A stretch of DNA of 64,000 nt from Pseudomonas lopnurensis (GCF_015070855.1 NZ_JADDIX010000014.1:1-64000); one strand, 5' to 3'; positions 45,974 to 63,599 are shown, numbered from the stretch's first letter. The notes: generated from the sequence alone by a model not told the origin. A program made the numbers and translations.

Positions 45974-46480
45974 TCATTCGGTCTCCAGCGGCTCGGGGAT
46001 CGGCACCGGGACGGCTTCGACCTCGTCGACTTCGCGCTGGATCTGTTCCTCCAGCGAGCCCGGGGCGGGGCGCTCCTGCGGTGCTGCGCTCGGGGCGGTG
46101 ACCGCGCCCGGTTGCTGGCGACCAAGGATTTGCTCGTCGCGGCTGACGCCGGGCATGAAATCACCGGCCAGGCCGACGAGCTGGTCGGCCTCGTTGAAGA
46201 CCAGGCTCACGCGCTCCTGCTGGCGCTGGCTGCCGCCGGGCTGAATGCTGTACAGGTAATCCCAGCGGTTGGCGTGGAAGGTATCGGTAATCAGCGGGTT
46301 GCCCATGATAAACCGCACCTGCTGATGGGTCATTCCAGGGCGCAACTGGTCTATCATGTCCTGCGTGACGACATTGCCCTGTTGAATGTCGACCTTGTAA
46401 ACCCCGGGAAATGAACAACCGGCGAGTGCGAACAGGCCCACGAATGTGAGGCTGGCCAGCATGAGCTTGGTGTTTTGCAT
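45974..46480 (-). CDS. bamE: Outer membrane assembly lipoprotein BamE
   Basis: A 168-residue lipoprotein subunit of the BAM complex. The signal peptide ends in lipobox ALAGC ([22 protein letters not shown]). The SmpA/OmlA fold follows: [50 protein letters not shown]. The C-terminal extension rich in Pro, Glu and Ala is common in pseudomonad OmlA. It is divergent from fur, with which OmlA is classically paired. Confidence 0.95.
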   Translation of the reverse strand: MQNTKLMLASLTFVGLFALAGCSFPGVYKVDIQQGNVVTQDMIDQLRPGMTHQQVRFIMGNPLITDTFHANRWDYLYSIQPGGSQRQQERVSLVFNEADQLVGLAGDFMPGVSRDEQILGRQQPGAVTAPSAAPQERPAPGSLEEQIQREVDEVEAVPVPIPEPLETE

Positions 46481-46575
46481 CGGTGGGTGACTTCCACTAT
46501 CTTGGCTGGGCAAAGAACCCGGATCATACCCGTATTGAAGGAGGCTGCGAAACAGCAGCAGCGAGAAAGCCAACC

Positions 46576-46980
46576 ATGGTTGAAAATAACGAGCTACGTA
46601 AAGCTGGTCTGAAAGTAACCCTGCCGCGGGTCAAGATCCTGCAGATGCTGGACACGACCGACCGTCGTCACATGAGTGCCGAAGATGTCTACAAGGCGTT
46701 GATGGAGGCGGGCGAAGATGTCGGGCTGGCTACGGTCTATCGTGTGCTGACGCAGTTCGAGGCGGCCGGCCTGGTAGTTCGGCACAACTTCGACGGCGGG
46801 CATGCGGTATTCGAACTGGCCGACAGCGGCCACCACGATCATATGGTCTGCGTCGATACCGGTGACGTCATCGAGTTCTTCGATTCCGAAATCGAAAAGC
46901 TGCAGAAAGAGATCGTCAAGCGGCATGGCTATGAGCTGGTGGATCACAATCTGGTGCTCTACGTGCGCAAGAAGGGCTGA
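46576..46980 (+). CDS. fur: Ferric uptake regulator Fur
   Basis: A 134-residue iron-responsive repressor. The N-terminal winged helix ([40 protein letters not shown]) is followed by the metal-binding dimerisation domain with [18 protein letters not shown]. Length and sequence match pseudomonad Fur. It is divergent from bamE with a 95-base gap; no convincing Fur box was found in it. The longer frame from 46483 is not supported. Confidence 0.97.
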   Translation: MVENNELRKAGLKVTLPRVKILQMLDTTDRRHMSAEDVYKALMEAGEDVGLATVYRVLTQFEAAGLVVRHNFDGGHAVFELADSGHHDHMVCVDTGDVIEFFDSEIEKLQKEIVKRHGYELVDHNLVLYVRKKG

Positions 46981-47006
46981 TCCGGCGGCATAAAAGAAAA
47001 GGCTGT

Positions 47007-47163
47007 CCCCCCCCCCCGATACGTGTGCACGGGCTTGTTGGGGGTGTTTGCGCTGCTTGGGCGATCGGGCGCGCATGGGTAGGTTGGTGCTGAGCGCAGC
47101 GAAGCCCAACTGGGGGCGGCACGAACGTGTGGGGCTTCATCGCTTCGTTCTTCAACCCAACCT
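47007..47163. repeat. C11 homopolymer and inverted-repeat element after fur
   Basis: A run of eleven C (47007-47017) is followed by an inverted pair: AGGTTGG...CAGCGAAGCCCAAC at about 47080-47111, and GTGGGGCTTCATCGCTTCGT...CCAACCT at about 47129-47163. The pair resembles dispersed intergenic elements of pseudomonads. The 303-base gap between fur and recN holds no gene. Confidence 0.6.
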
Positions 47164-47283
47164 GCGCGTCGATCGTCCGCAAGCGGGCTCCTGCAAAAAG
47201 CGTCCTCTGCCATAACACGTAGGGGATGGAGCGCATTACCTGATCAGCATTAACCCCACGGTCGCCTTTTTTATGTCGGCTGG

Positions 47284-48957
47284 TCAGGCCTGTGCCGAGC
47301 CGACCATCTGCCGGGCATGCGCCAGCGACTGTTCGGTCAGGTCGACGCCGCCGAGCATGCGGGCGATTTCCTCGACGCGGCCGCCGTGATCCAGTTCGGC
47401 GACCGCGGTGCGGGTTTCGTCGCTGCCGCGGGCCTTGTGCACGAAGAGGTGGTGATGGCCCTGGGCGGCGACCTGCGGCAGGTGGGTGACGGTCAGTACC
47501 TGGCCGCGTTCGCCGAGCCGGCGCAGCAACTGGCCGACGATCTCTGCGGTGGGGCCGCCGATACCGACGTCCACTTCGTCGAATACCAGCGTCGGCACGC
47601 GGGAGGTCTGCGCGGTGATCACCTGGATCGCCAGGCTGATGCGCGACAGTTCGCCGCCGGACGCGACCTTGGCCAGCGGGCGTAGCGGTTGCCCGGGGTT
47701 GGCGCTGACCAGGAACTCCACCTGTTCCAGGCCAAAGGGCTGGTACTCGCCCTCGGCGGCGGGCTTGAGCTGCACGCTGAATCTGCCGCCCGGCATGCCC
47801 AGGCGCTGGATCTCGACTTCCACGGCTGCGGCCAACTGGTCGGCCGCAGCCTGGCGGATGCGACTCAGTTCACCGGCCTTCTCCTCGTAGTGGCGCGCAT
47901 AGGCGGCCAGCTCTTCGCCGAGGCGCTCGACGGCCTCGTCGTCGGCGTTGAGGTTCTCCAGTTCGTCGAGCAGTTGCTGATGCAGTGCCGGCAGTTCGGT
48001 CGGTTGCACGCGATGCTTGCGTGCCAGGGTGTAAATGGTGTCCAGCCGATCTTCCAGCGTTTGCTGGCGCTGCGGGTCGGCATCGAAGTGATCGACGAAG
48101 CGGTTCAGTTCGCCCATGGCCTCTTCGACCTGGATCTGGGCGCTGGCCAGCAGATTGACCGCCTCGGCCAGCGCGCCGGGCTGGTTCTGGAAGGCGTTCA
48201 GGCGTTGCAGGCTGCCGGTCAGTGCGGACAGCACGTTGCCGGCATCGCTCTCGCTGCACATGTCCATGACCTGGCGGCAGGCGCCGAGCAGCTGTTCGGC
48301 GCTGGCCAGGTTCTTGTGTTCGTGTTCCAGTTGCTCCAGTTCGTGCTCGCCGAGCGCCAGGTTTTCCAGTTCCTCCAGCTGATAGCTGAGCAGTTGGTGA
48401 CGTGCGCGCTGTTCATCGCTGCTGTTGCTCAGGCGCTCCAGGGTCTGGCGGGTCTGGCGCCAGCGTTGCGCGGCCAGCTGCACCTGGCGGGCCAGCTCCT
48501 GGCTGCCGCTGTATTCGTCGAGCAGGCGCCGGTGGGTGTCGGCCTTGAGCAGGGACTGATGCTCGTGCTGGCTGTGAATGTCGATCAGCAGTTCGCCCAG
48601 CGCCTTGAGATCGCCCTGTGGGCAGGGCGTGCCGTTGATGTAGCCGCGCGAGCGGCCTTCGGCGGTGATCACCCGGCGCAGAATGCAGGGGCCGTCGTTG
48701 TCCAGGTCGCGCTCGGTGAGCCAGGCGCGCGCATCGGGAATGTCGTCCAGGTCGAAGCTGGCGAGGATGTCGGCCTTGTCCGCGCCGATGCGCACCACGC
48801 TGCTGTCGGCGCGATCGCCCAGGGCCAGACCGAGGGCGTCGAGCATGATTGACTTGCCCGCGCCGGTCTCGCCGCTGATGACGCTCATGCCGCGTTTGAG
48901 CTCGAGATCCAGGTGTTCGACGATGGCGTAGTTGTGAACCGACAGATGAACCAGCAT
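47284..48957 (-). CDS. recN: DNA repair ATPase RecN
   Basis: A 557-residue SMC-like protein for double-strand break repair. Walker A GETGAGKSIMLDAL is near residue 32 after the typical start MLVHLSVHNYAIVEHLDLEL. Two central coiled coils enclose the body, and the C-terminal ABC signature and Walker B are at KVASGGELSRISLAIQ and TLVFDEVDVGIGG. It is usually SOS-regulated, but no clear LexA box is visible in the upstream region, which is filled by short tandem repeats. Divergent from grpE. Confidence 0.96.
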   Translation of the reverse strand: MLVHLSVHNYAIVEHLDLELKRGMSVISGETGAGKSIMLDALGLALGDRADSSVVRIGADKADILASFDLDDIPDARAWLTERDLDNDGPCILRRVITAEGRSRGYINGTPCPQGDLKALGELLIDIHSQHEHQSLLKADTHRRLLDEYSGSQELARQVQLAAQRWRQTRQTLERLSNSSDEQRARHQLLSYQLEELENLALGEHELEQLEHEHKNLASAEQLLGACRQVMDMCSESDAGNVLSALTGSLQRLNAFQNQPGALAEAVNLLASAQIQVEEAMGELNRFVDHFDADPQRQQTLEDRLDTIYTLARKHRVQPTELPALHQQLLDELENLNADDEAVERLGEELAAYARHYEEKAGELSRIRQAAADQLAAAVEVEIQRLGMPGGRFSVQLKPAAEGEYQPFGLEQVEFLVSANPGQPLRPLAKVASGGELSRISLAIQVITAQTSRVPTLVFDEVDVGIGGPTAEIVGQLLRRLGERGQVLTVTHLPQVAAQGHHHLFVHKARGSDETRTAVAELDHGGRVEEIARMLGGVDLTEQSLAHARQMVGSAQA

Positions 48958-49120
48958 GGCGAGGCTCCCAGGGTGCGTGGCTGGCTATTTATACAGTAGT
49001 TTTTCGGGCCGCTACAAGCCTCAAGTAAAAGCGAGAAAAGCAGCCTGAAGCTGGAAGCCTGAAGCTGGAAGAAGAAAGCGGAAAGCGCTTGACGAAACTT
49101 TGGTGTCGGTCCGCACGCTG

Positions 49121-49148
49121 GCTTCCAGCTTCCAGCTTCCAGCTTCCA
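49121..49148. repeat. GCTTCCA heptamer tandem repeat (4 copies)
   Basis: Four uninterrupted copies of GCTTCCA. An inverted counterpart (CTGAAGCTGGAAGC) lies about 60 bases upstream, so the transcript could fold into a long imperfect hairpin. It is part of the recN-grpE intergenic repeat cluster (about 49020-49280). Confidence 0.9.
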
Positions 49149-49194
49149 GCTCGTAGTTCGGGGCACGCTTCATCGACCCGACGAGCGGAGCCAC

Positions 49195-49220
49195 GGTGGA
49201 TGTAAAAAGCGACATCCACC
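49195..49220. repeat. Short intergenic hairpin (GGTGGATGT/ACATCCACC)
   Basis: A perfect 9-bp inverted repeat with an eight-base loop lies between the two heptamer arrays. Similar hairpins are scattered in pseudomonad intergenic DNA. Confidence 0.65.
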
Positions 49221-49228
49221 CTACGCTG

Positions 49229-49277
49229 GCTTGCAGCTTGCAGCTTGCAGCTTGCAGCTTGCAGCTTGCAGCTTGCA
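49229..49277. repeat. GCTTGCA heptamer tandem repeat (7 copies)
   Basis: Seven perfect copies of GCTTGCA end 12 bases before the sigma-32 promoter of grpE. Perfect short tandem repeats are prone to slippage, so copy number may differ among strains and shift spacing upstream of the promoter. Confidence 0.93.
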
Positions 49278-49288
49278 GCTGCTCCCCC

Positions 49289-49317
49289 CTTGAACCACGA
49301 TTGCGCGCCCCCATATA
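49289..49317 (+). promoter_or_regulatory. Sigma-32 heat-shock promoter of grpE
   Basis: CTTGAAC, 13 bases, CCCCATATA: both elements match the RpoH consensus (CTTGAAA and CCCCATNTA), with one mismatch in the -35 element. It lies 53 bases before grpE and should drive heat-shock expression of the chaperone genes. Confidence 0.88.
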
Positions 49318-49369
49318 GCCGCACAAGCGCGGGTTCGCCGCCCGCTGAACGTATGAAGAGGAGGAGCGC

Positions 49370-49939
49370 ATGGCCGACGAGCAGAACCTGGATAACCAGA
49401 CCCCGGAAACGCCCGAGAACGTAGAGGCGGACGTAGCCGAGGATCTGGCGGCTCGCGTGCAGTCGCTGGAAGAGCAGTTGGCTGCTGCGCAGGATCAGTC
49501 CTTGCGGGTGGCGGCGGAGTTGCAGAACATCCGCCGTCGTGCCGAGCAGGACGTGGAGAAGGCGCACAAGTTCGCGCTGGAAAAGTTCGCCGGCGACCTG
49601 CTGGCGGTGGCCGACAGCCTGGAGCGCGGTCTCGAACTGTCGAGCCCGGACGACGAGGCGGTCAAGCCGATGCGCGAGGGCGTCGAACTGACCCTCAAGC
49701 TGCTGCTCGATACCCTGGCGCGTCACCAGCTGGAACAGCTGGATCCCCATGGCGAGCCGTTCAACCCTGAGCATCACCAGGCCATGGCCATGGAAGAAAG
49801 TACCCATGCCGAGCCGGGCAGTGTGCTCAAGGTGTTCCAGAAGGGCTATCTGCTCAACGGGCGCCTGCTGCGCCCGGCCATGGTCGTGGTCAGCAAGGCG
49901 CCGGCGGAAGCGCCGCCTTCGATCGACGAGAAGGCTTGA
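49370..49939 (+). CDS. grpE: Nucleotide exchange factor GrpE
   Basis: 189 residues. The N-terminal acidic segment and long coiled coil ([40 protein letters not shown]) lead into the C-terminal beta domain ([35 protein letters not shown]). It releases ADP from DnaK. GAGGAGGAGCGC is a very strong ribosome-binding site. First gene of grpE-dnaK-dnaJ. Confidence 0.97.
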   Translation: MADEQNLDNQTPETPENVEADVAEDLAARVQSLEEQLAAAQDQSLRVAAELQNIRRRAEQDVEKAHKFALEKFAGDLLAVADSLERGLELSSPDDEAVKPMREGVELTLKLLLDTLARHQLEQLDPHGEPFNPEHHQAMAMEESTHAEPGSVLKVFQKGYLLNGRLLRPAMVVVSKAPAEAPPSIDEKA

Positions 49940-50037
49940 ATTCCGGCGGCCGACCCCCATCTGGTAGCCAAGCGTTTTTGTGTTACCCGCAGCCGGTAAA
50001 ACAGGCGCGGATCAATCGAAATTTTGGAGAGATTTAA

Positions 50038-51951
<1,914 letters not shown>

Positions 51952-52010
51952 GCCCCGGCTTGCTTCCGCTCCAGCCCGTCCCGGCTTCGTTCGGGCGGGC
52001 ATGACCGCTG

Positions 52011-52030
52011 CGCGGGGGCTTGCTCCCGCG
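52011..52030. repeat. REP-like hairpin between dnaK and dnaJ
   Basis: CGCGGGGGCTTGCTCCCGCG has 6-bp inverted ends and the GGGGCTTGCTCCC core of Pseudomonas REP sequences. It lies in the 122-base dnaK-dnaJ gap and may affect mRNA processing between the two genes. Confidence 0.6.
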
Positions 52031-52073
52031 TCGGCGTGTCTGGAGGGCACGAATTTGAGGGTTCAGGACAGTT

Positions 52074-53204
52074 ATGGCCAAACGTGATTTTTACGAGGTG
52101 CTGGGCGTCGAGCGCGGCGCCAGCGAAGCGGAGCTGAAAAAGGCCTACCGCCGTCTCGCAATGAAGCATCATCCGGACCGCAATCCGGGCGACAAGGCGG
52201 CTGAGGACGCGTTCAAGGAGGCCAACGAGGCCTACGAAGTGCTGTCCGATCCGAACAAGCGGGCCGCCTACGATCAATACGGGCATGCCGGTGTCGATCC
52301 GCAGATGGGCGCGGGTGCGGCGGGTGCCGGTTATGGCAGTGCCAACTTCTCCGACATCTTCGGCGACGTCTTCAGCGACTTCTTCAATGGCGGCCGCGGC
52401 GGTGCGCGTGGCGGCGCCCAGCGCGGCAGCGACCTGCGCTATACCCTGGAGCTGGACCTCGAAGAAGCGGTGCGCGGCACCACGGTCACCATCCGCGTGC
52501 CGACCCTGGTCGAATGCAAGACCTGCGATGGCTCCGGCGCCAAGAAGGGCACCAGTCCGGTGACCTGCACCACCTGTGGTGGCATCGGCCAGGTGCGCAT
52601 GCAGCAGGGTTTCTTCTCGGTACAACAGACCTGCCCGCGTTGCCATGGCAGCGGCAAGATGATCTCCGATCCCTGCGGCAGCTGCCATGGCCAGGGGCGC
52701 GTGGAGGAGCAGAAGACGCTGTCGGTCAAGGTGCCGCCGGGCGTGGATACCGGCGATCGCATCCGTCTGTCCGGTGAAGGCGAGGCGGGCACCCAGGGTG
52801 GTCCGGCTGGCGACCTGTATGTAGTGGTCAATGTCCGCGAGCACGCGATCTTCCAGCGTGACGGCAAGCACCTGTACTGCGAGGTGCCGATCAGCTTCGC
52901 CGATGCGGCGCTGGGCGGCGAGTTGGAGGTGCCGACGCTGGACGGCCGGGTCAAGCTGAAGATCCCGGAAGGCACCCAGACCGGCAAGCAGTTCCGTCTG
53001 CGTGGCAAGGGCGTTGCGCCCGTGCGTGGCGGGGCGGCGGGCGATCTGATGTGCCGGGTCGTGGTGGAAACGCCGGTCAACCTGAGCAAGCGCCAGCGCG
53101 ACCTGCTCGACGAGTTCCGTGGCACGCTGCAGGGCGACACCTCCCATTCGCCCAGGGCCAGTGGCTGGTTCGAGGGTGTGAAGCGCTTTTTCGGCGATGT
53201 TTGA
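52074..53204 (+). CDS. dnaJ: Co-chaperone DnaJ (Hsp40)
   Basis: A 376-residue type I Hsp40. The J domain (residues 1-70) carries HPD at 33-35. A Gly/Phe-rich linker follows ([14 protein letters not shown]). The zinc-binding domain has four CxxCxGxG-type motifs ([44 protein letters not shown]). The C-terminal substrate-binding and dimerisation domain completes it. It stimulates DnaK ATP hydrolysis and delivers substrates. Confidence 0.98.
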   Translation: MAKRDFYEVLGVERGASEAELKKAYRRLAMKHHPDRNPGDKAAEDAFKEANEAYEVLSDPNKRAAYDQYGHAGVDPQMGAGAAGAGYGSANFSDIFGDVFSDFFNGGRGGARGGAQRGSDLRYTLELDLEEAVRGTTVTIRVPTLVECKTCDGSGAKKGTSPVTCTTCGGIGQVRMQQGFFSVQQTCPRCHGSGKMISDPCGSCHGQGRVEEQKTLSVKVPPGVDTGDRIRLSGEGEAGTQGGPAGDLYVVVNVREHAIFQRDGKHLYCEVPISFADAALGGELEVPTLDGRVKLKIPEGTQTGKQFRLRGKGVAPVRGGAAGDLMCRVVVETPVNLSKRQRDLLDEFRGTLQGDTSHSPRASGWFEGVKRFFGDV

Positions 53205-54098
<894 letters not shown>

Positions 54099-54222
54099 GT
54101 TTCGTGACGGCGGGCGCCGGCGTGCCCGCTCCTGGTGCGTCTGCAGCCCATTTTGGCTGGACCGGAAATGGGATTTTCTGTAAGCTGCTCGCTTTAGTGT
54201 GTCCACTAAAAGTTGCGCAGAA

Positions 54223-54318
54223 ATGAATCAAACAAAAAAGCGGGATGACCTTCACACGTCATCCCGCTTTTTTACAATCTGCGTCTGCTCCAGCCTTGAT
54301 CTACGGGAGGTCTCTTGA
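54223..54318 (+). CDS. Candidate carA leader peptide
   Basis: A 31-codon frame ([16 protein letters not shown]...) starts just before a strong hairpin, runs through it, and ends with TGA at 54316-54318. That stop overlaps the TTG start of carA (54315-54317). The ribosome-binding site is weak. The geometry suits a leader whose translation affects the hairpin and couples to carA. It may be a chance frame. Confidence 0.4.
   Translation: MNQTKKRDDLHTSSRFFTICVCSSLDLREVS
54234..54273 (+). terminator. Strong hairpin: dapB terminator or carA attenuator
   Basis: A perfect 16-bp stem (54234-54249 with 54258-54273, AAAAAAGCGGGATGAC arm) has an eight-base loop and six T. It stands 42 bases before carA. 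If the carA promoter is upstream, it acts as an attenuator. If not, it simply ends dapB transcription. Confidence 0.85.
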
Positions 54319-55463
54319 CTAAGCCAGCCCTTACGCCAGCCATCCTGGCCCTTGCCGATGGCAGCATCTTTCGCGGCGAATCCATCGGCGCCGATGGCCA
54401 GACCATCGGCGAGGTGGTGTTCAACACCGCCATGACCGGCTATCAGGAAATCCTTACCGATCCCTCCTACGCCAAGCAGATCGTAACACTGACCTATCCG
54501 CATGTCGGCAACACCGGCACGACGCCGGAAGACGCCGAGTCCTGGAAGGTCTGGGCCGCCGGTCTGGTCATCCGCGACCTGCCGCTACTGGCCAGCAACT
54601 GGCGCAACAAGCAATCGCTGCCCGATTATCTGAAGGCTAACGGTACTGTCGCCATTGCGGGTATCGATACCCGCCGTCTGACGCGCATCCTGCGTGAGAA
54701 GGGCGCGCAGAACGGCTGCATCCTGGCTGGGAAGGACGCTACCGAAGAAAAGGCGCTGGCGCTGGCGCGCAGCTTTGCGGGCCTCAAGGGCATGGATCTG
54801 GCCAAGGAAGTCAGCGTCAAGGAGCGCTACGAATGGCGCTCCAGCGTCTGGTGTCTGAAGGACGACGGCCATGCCGAGATCCCTGCCAGCGAGCTGCCGT
54901 ACCACGTCGTCGCTTTTGACTATGGTGTGAAGTACAACATCCTGCGCATGCTGGTCGCGCGTGGCTGCCGCGTGACCGTGCTGCCGGCCCAGACGCCCGC
55001 CAGCGAAGCGCTGGCGCTGAACCCGGACGGCGTGTTTCTGGCCAACGGCCCCGGCGACCCCGAGCCGTGCGACTACGCGATCAAGGCGATCCAGGACGTG
55101 CTGGAAACCGAGATTCCGGTATTCGGTATCTGCCTCGGCCATCAGTTGCTGGCACTGGCCTCCGGCGCCACGACGGTGAAGATGCCCAACGGCCACCACG
55201 GGGCGAACCATCCGGTTCAAGACCTCAAGACGGGCGTTGTGATGATCACCAGCCAGAACCACGGTTTCGCCGTGGACGAGGCGAGCCTGCCGGCCAACCT
55301 GCGCGCCACCCACAAGTCGCTGTTCGACGGTACCCTGCAGGGCATCGAGCGTACCGACAAGGTCGCCTTCAGCTTCCAGGGCCACCCGGAAGCCAGCCCG
55401 GGACCGCACGACGTGGCGCCGCTGTTCGATCGCTTCATCGCGGCGATGGCCGAGCGGCGCTGA
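54315..55463 (+). CDS. carA: Carbamoyl-phosphate synthase small subunit
   Basis: A 382-residue glutaminase subunit that supplies ammonia to CarB for arginine and pyrimidine synthesis. The N-terminal domain starts [20 protein letters not shown]. The class I glutamine amidotransferase has its nucleophile Cys in [16 protein letters not shown] and the His-Glu pair in [11 protein letters not shown]. The start is TTG with GGGAGG four bases upstream. First gene of the carA-lysE type-carB-greA operon. Confidence 0.97.
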   Translation: MTKPALTPAILALADGSIFRGESIGADGQTIGEVVFNTAMTGYQEILTDPSYAKQIVTLTYPHVGNTGTTPEDAESWKVWAAGLVIRDLPLLASNWRNKQSLPDYLKANGTVAIAGIDTRRLTRILREKGAQNGCILAGKDATEEKALALARSFAGLKGMDLAKEVSVKERYEWRSSVWCLKDDGHAEIPASELPYHVVAFDYGVKYNILRMLVARGCRVTVLPAQTPASEALALNPDGVFLANGPGDPEPCDYAIKAIQDVLETEIPVFGICLGHQLLALASGATTVKMPNGHHGANHPVQDLKTGVVMITSQNHGFAVDEASLPANLRATHKSLFDGTLQGIERTDKVAFSFQGHPEASPGPHDVAPLFDRFIAAMAERR

Positions 55464-55474
55464 GGAGAGGAGCC

Positions 55475-56125
55475 ATGCCGACCCTGGGGATAACCGATTT
55501 CTGGGCCTACGTACTAGGCGTGGTCTTCGTGGTCCTGTTGCCCGGCCCGAACTCGCTGTTCGTCCTGGCGACCTCGGCCCAGCGTGGCGTGGCGACCGGT
55601 TACCGTGCCGCCTGTGGCGTGTTTCTCGGGGATGCCGTGCTGATGCTGCTGTCGGCGCTCGGTGTGGCGTCGCTGCTGAAGGCCGAGCCGATGCTGTTCA
55701 TCGGCCTCAAATACCTCGGCGCGGCCTACCTGTTCTATCTCGGCGTCGGCATGCTGTGGGGCGCCTGGCATCGATTGCGCCATCCCGAGGCGACGGCGGC
55801 GCAAACCGAGCGGGTGGACGTCCACCAGCCGTTTCGCAAGGCGCTGTTGCTCAGCCTGTCGAACCCGAAGGCGATCCTGTTCTTCATTTCCTTCTTCATC
55901 CAGTTCGTCGATCCCGGCTATGCCTATCCGGGGGTGTCGTTCCTGGTGTTGGGGGTGGTCCTGGAGCTGGTCAGCGCCCTTTATCTGAGTTTCCTGATTT
56001 TCACCGGTGTGCGGCTGGCGGCCTGGTTCCGTCGGCGGCAACGGTTGGCTGCCGGCGCCACTTCGGGCGTCGGTGCCCTGTTCGTCGGCTTTGGTGTGAA
56101 GCTGGCCACCGCAACCCTGTCCTGA
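55475..56125 (+). CDS. LysE/LeuE-family amino acid exporter
   Basis: A 216-residue membrane protein with about six helices and the LysE-family motif [20 protein letters not shown], followed by [20 protein letters not shown] and the conserved [14 protein letters not shown]. It resembles LeuE, a leucine exporter. It is inserted between carA and carB as in other pseudomonads, 12 bases after carA with GAGGAGAGGAGCC upstream. Confidence 0.93.
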   Translation: MPTLGITDFWAYVLGVVFVVLLPGPNSLFVLATSAQRGVATGYRAACGVFLGDAVLMLLSALGVASLLKAEPMLFIGLKYLGAAYLFYLGVGMLWGAWHRLRHPEATAAQTERVDVHQPFRKALLLSLSNPKAILFFISFFIQFVDPGYAYPGVSFLVLGVVLELVSALYLSFLIFTGVRLAAWFRRRQRLAAGATSGVGALFVGFGVKLATATLS

Positions 56126-56144
56126 TTATTGCAACGAGAGTCCC

Positions 56145-59362
<3,218 letters not shown>

Positions 59363-59366
<4 letters not shown>

Positions 59367-59839
59367 CAAAATTCCCAATGACCGTCCAGGGCGCCCGCGC
59401 CCTGGAAGAAGAACTCAAGCATCTGAAAACCGTGCTGCGCCCGCAGATCACCCAGGCCATTGCCGAGGCGCGCGAGCTGGGCGATCTCAAGGAGAACGCC
59501 GAGTACCATGCCGCCCGTGAACAGCAGGGGATGGTCGAGGCGCGCATCCGCGATATCGAGGGCCGCCTGCAGAACGCCCAGGTCATCGATATCGCCAACA
59601 TCCCGCATAGCGGCAAGGTGATCTTCGGCGCCACCGTGGACATCGCCAACGTCGAGACCGACGAGCAGGTGACCTACCAGATCGTCGGCGACGACGAAGC
59701 CGACATCAAGCGGGGCAAGCTGTCGGTGAGCTCGCCCATCGCCCGCGCCCTGGTGGGCAAGGAAGAAGGCGACGTGGTGACGGTCAAGACGCCCAGTGGC
59801 CTGATCGAGTACGAGATTGTCGAGGTCCGTCATATCTGA
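59363..59839 (+). CDS. greA: Transcript cleavage factor GreA
   Basis: A 158-residue transcription elongation factor. The N-terminal coiled coil ([40 protein letters not shown]) carries the acidic tip residues that enter the RNA polymerase channel. The C-terminal FKBP-like domain is at [20 protein letters not shown]. The ATG overlaps the carB stop. A small perfect hairpin (59842-59861) follows the stop. Confidence 0.97.
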
Positions 59840-60248
59840 GCGCCAGCCCCCGCGGGCTGGCACCATAAGCTGGCAGCTGGCTCAGACCTTCTGGGTCGGC
59901 GGGCTCTGGCTGCTGCACTTCGTCGTCCTGCCGGCGCTGGGCAAGATCGGTCTGGCGCCCTTGCTGGTCGAGGAGATCGGCAGCAGTCTGCGCCCACTGC
60001 TGGTGGGCTTCGCCGCCTTCTGCGCGGTGCTGCAACTGGTCGTGCTGATGCTGGCCGAGGGGTTTCGCAGCCTCTGGCGGGATATGCGCGGCCAGTTGCT
60101 GATCGCGGTTGTGCTATTGGGCGTCAGCCATGGGGTGGCGGGCGCAGATGGCGGGGCGCTCTACTGGTCCAGCTTCAGCTATCTGGCCATGGCCCTGTGC
60201 GGCCTGGTCCTGGTGTTGCAACCGTTGCCGGGACACGCACGCCGATAG
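59817..60248 (+). CDS. DUF4149-type small membrane protein, start uncertain
   Basis: About 127-143 residues with four hydrophobic helices ([80 protein letters not shown]), as in DUF4149 proteins that follow greA in pseudomonads. No ATG, GTG or TTG exists between the greA stop and the conserved SWQLAQ. Translation must begin at the TTG 59817 inside greA, at ATA 59865, or at CTG 59874. The start is therefore provisional. Confidence 0.78.
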   Translation: MSRSVISERQPPRAGTISWQLAQTFWVGGLWLLHFVVLPALGKIGLAPLLVEEIGSSLRPLLVGFAAFCAVLQLVVLMLAEGFRSLWRDMRGQLLIAVVLLGVSHGVAGADGGALYWSSFSYLAMALCGLVLVLQPLPGHARR

Positions 60249-60276
60249 GTGCCGGTGGGCCGCGGCCCACCGGATG

Positions 60277-60588
60277 TCAGGCCTGGAAGCGGTGGATGTT
60301 GGAGAGCTGCTTGTTGGCCTTCGGGTTGCGGCGGTAGACCAGGGCCATCTTGCCGATCGTCTGGACCAGTTCGCATTTGCCGATCGCGCAGAGTTCTTCC
60401 ATCAGGGCGCGGCGATCCTCGCGCTCGGTGATGCGGAACTGGATCTTGATCAGTTCGTGATCGTTCAATGCGCGCTCGAGTTCGGCCTGGACCCCATCGG
60501 TCAACCCGTTTTCGGCTACGATGAGTACCGGTTTCAGGTGGTGGCCGATGGACTTGTACTGTTTCTTCTGCTCGTTGGTGAGCGGCAT
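60277..60588 (-). CDS. yhbY: Ribosome assembly RNA-binding protein YhbY
   Basis: A 103-residue CRM-domain protein: MPLTNEQKKQYKSIGHHLKP, VLIVAENGLTDGVQAELERA, FRITEREDRRALMEELCAIG. It binds pre-50S particles. It is divergent from rlmE, whose product also acts on the large subunit; this pairing is conserved in gammaproteobacteria. Confidence 0.95.
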   Translation of the reverse strand: MPLTNEQKKQYKSIGHHLKPVLIVAENGLTDGVQAELERALNDHELIKIQFRITEREDRRALMEELCAIGKCELVQTIGKMALVYRRNPKANKQLSNIHRFQA

Positions 60589-60671
60589 ATTTCGACCCTT
60601 GCGTCAGAACCCTTGAAAAACGGCCGCTAGTGTAACCGAGAGGTACCGGGCCGCACAGATGAGGTATCAGC

Positions 60672-61304
60672 TTGGCACGCTCCAAGACCAGCCCGCGTTG
60701 GCTGAAAGAACATTTCGATGACCCCTACGTGAAGATGGCGCAGCGCGACGGCTATCGCTCGCGTGCCAGCTACAAGCTGCTGGAGATCCAGGAGAAGGAC
60801 CGCATCCTGCGGCCGGGCATGACCGTGGTCGATCTGGGCGCCGCCCCGGGCGGCTGGTCGCAGGTCACCAGCCGGGTCATCGGTGACAAGGGCCGGCTGA
60901 TCGCCTCCGATATCCTGTCGATGGACAGCATCGCCGATGTGACCTTCATCCAGGGCGATTTCACCGAAGACGAAGTGTTCGGCCAGATACTGCAGGCGAT
61001 CGGCGACAATCCGGTCGACCTTGTGATTTCCGACATGGCCCCCAATATGAGTGGAGTGCGGGCCGCGGATCAGCCGCGGGCGATGTTTCTCTGTGAACTG
61101 GCATTGGATCTGGCCTCGCGCGTGCTGCGTCCGGGCGGGGATTTCTTGATCAAGATATTTCAGGGCGAGGGCTTCGACGCCTACCTGAAAGAGGTGCGGC
61201 AGAACTTCGAGAAGGTGCAGATGCGCAAGCCGCTGTCTTCTCGCGACCGCTCCCGGGAGCAATATCTGCTGGCGCGCGGCTTCAAGGACGAGCAGGCCGA
61301 GTAG
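60672..61304 (+). CDS. rlmE: 23S rRNA 2'-O-ribose methyltransferase RlmE (FtsJ/RrmJ)
   Basis: A 210-residue SAM-dependent enzyme that methylates U2552 (E. coli numbering) of 23S rRNA. Motif [15 protein letters not shown] binds SAM. The catalytic K-D-K-E set is represented by the [10 protein letters not shown] Lys, [10 protein letters not shown] Asp, [10 protein letters not shown] Lys and a C-terminal Glu. It uses a TTG start with GAGG seven bases upstream. It precedes ftsH, the usual rlmE-ftsH order. Confidence 0.95.
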   Translation: MARSKTSPRWLKEHFDDPYVKMAQRDGYRSRASYKLLEIQEKDRILRPGMTVVDLGAAPGGWSQVTSRVIGDKGRLIASDILSMDSIADVTFIQGDFTEDEVFGQILQAIGDNPVDLVISDMAPNMSGVRAADQPRAMFLCELALDLASRVLRPGGDFLIKIFQGEGFDAYLKEVRQNFEKVQMRKPLSSRDRSREQYLLARGFKDEQAE

Positions 61305-61518
61305 GCCGTGGTGTCGAATGCCGGCCTTTGTGGTCCTATTGGCAAGGCATAGGTCGGATGGCCCCTTCGGCGATACAGGGGCTAGACTGTTTCATAGGGT
61401 TACAGACCGGCTGCCAGTTCCAGTGCGTTGTGTAGTAAGTTAGGCCGAGCAAGCAATCGGCCGTCATGCGGGCCCGCGGATAACGGGCTTGCTCCAGAGG
61501 GTAGTTAATTTGAACGAC

Positions 61519-63429
<1,911 letters not shown>

Positions 63430-63478
63430 CAGCCGCGGCGCCGAGGGTTCTGCCGGTTGCATCAAAAAAGGGCTGTAT

Positions 63479-63508
63479 CCAGAAGGGGCGCATGGGCGCC
63501 CCTTCTGG
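63479..63508 (+). terminator. Hairpin after ftsH
   Basis: A perfect 13-bp stem (CCAGAAGGGGCGC with GCGCCCCTTCTGG) and four-base loop lie 50 bases after ftsH. The following TGTAAATTG is a poor T-run, so read-through into folP is possible. Confidence 0.6.
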
Positions 63509-63599
63509 TGTAAATTGTCCTCCCGATTCGCCCATGGTGGCGCGGCTGGCGTGAATCGCCTGCGCAGGGCGTCTGGCCGGAAAGCTCAAGGCTCACAAA

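Noticed and set aside
46481-46575. Fur box in the bamE-fur promoter region
   Set aside because: No stretch approached the GATAATGATAATCATTATC pattern closely enough to report.
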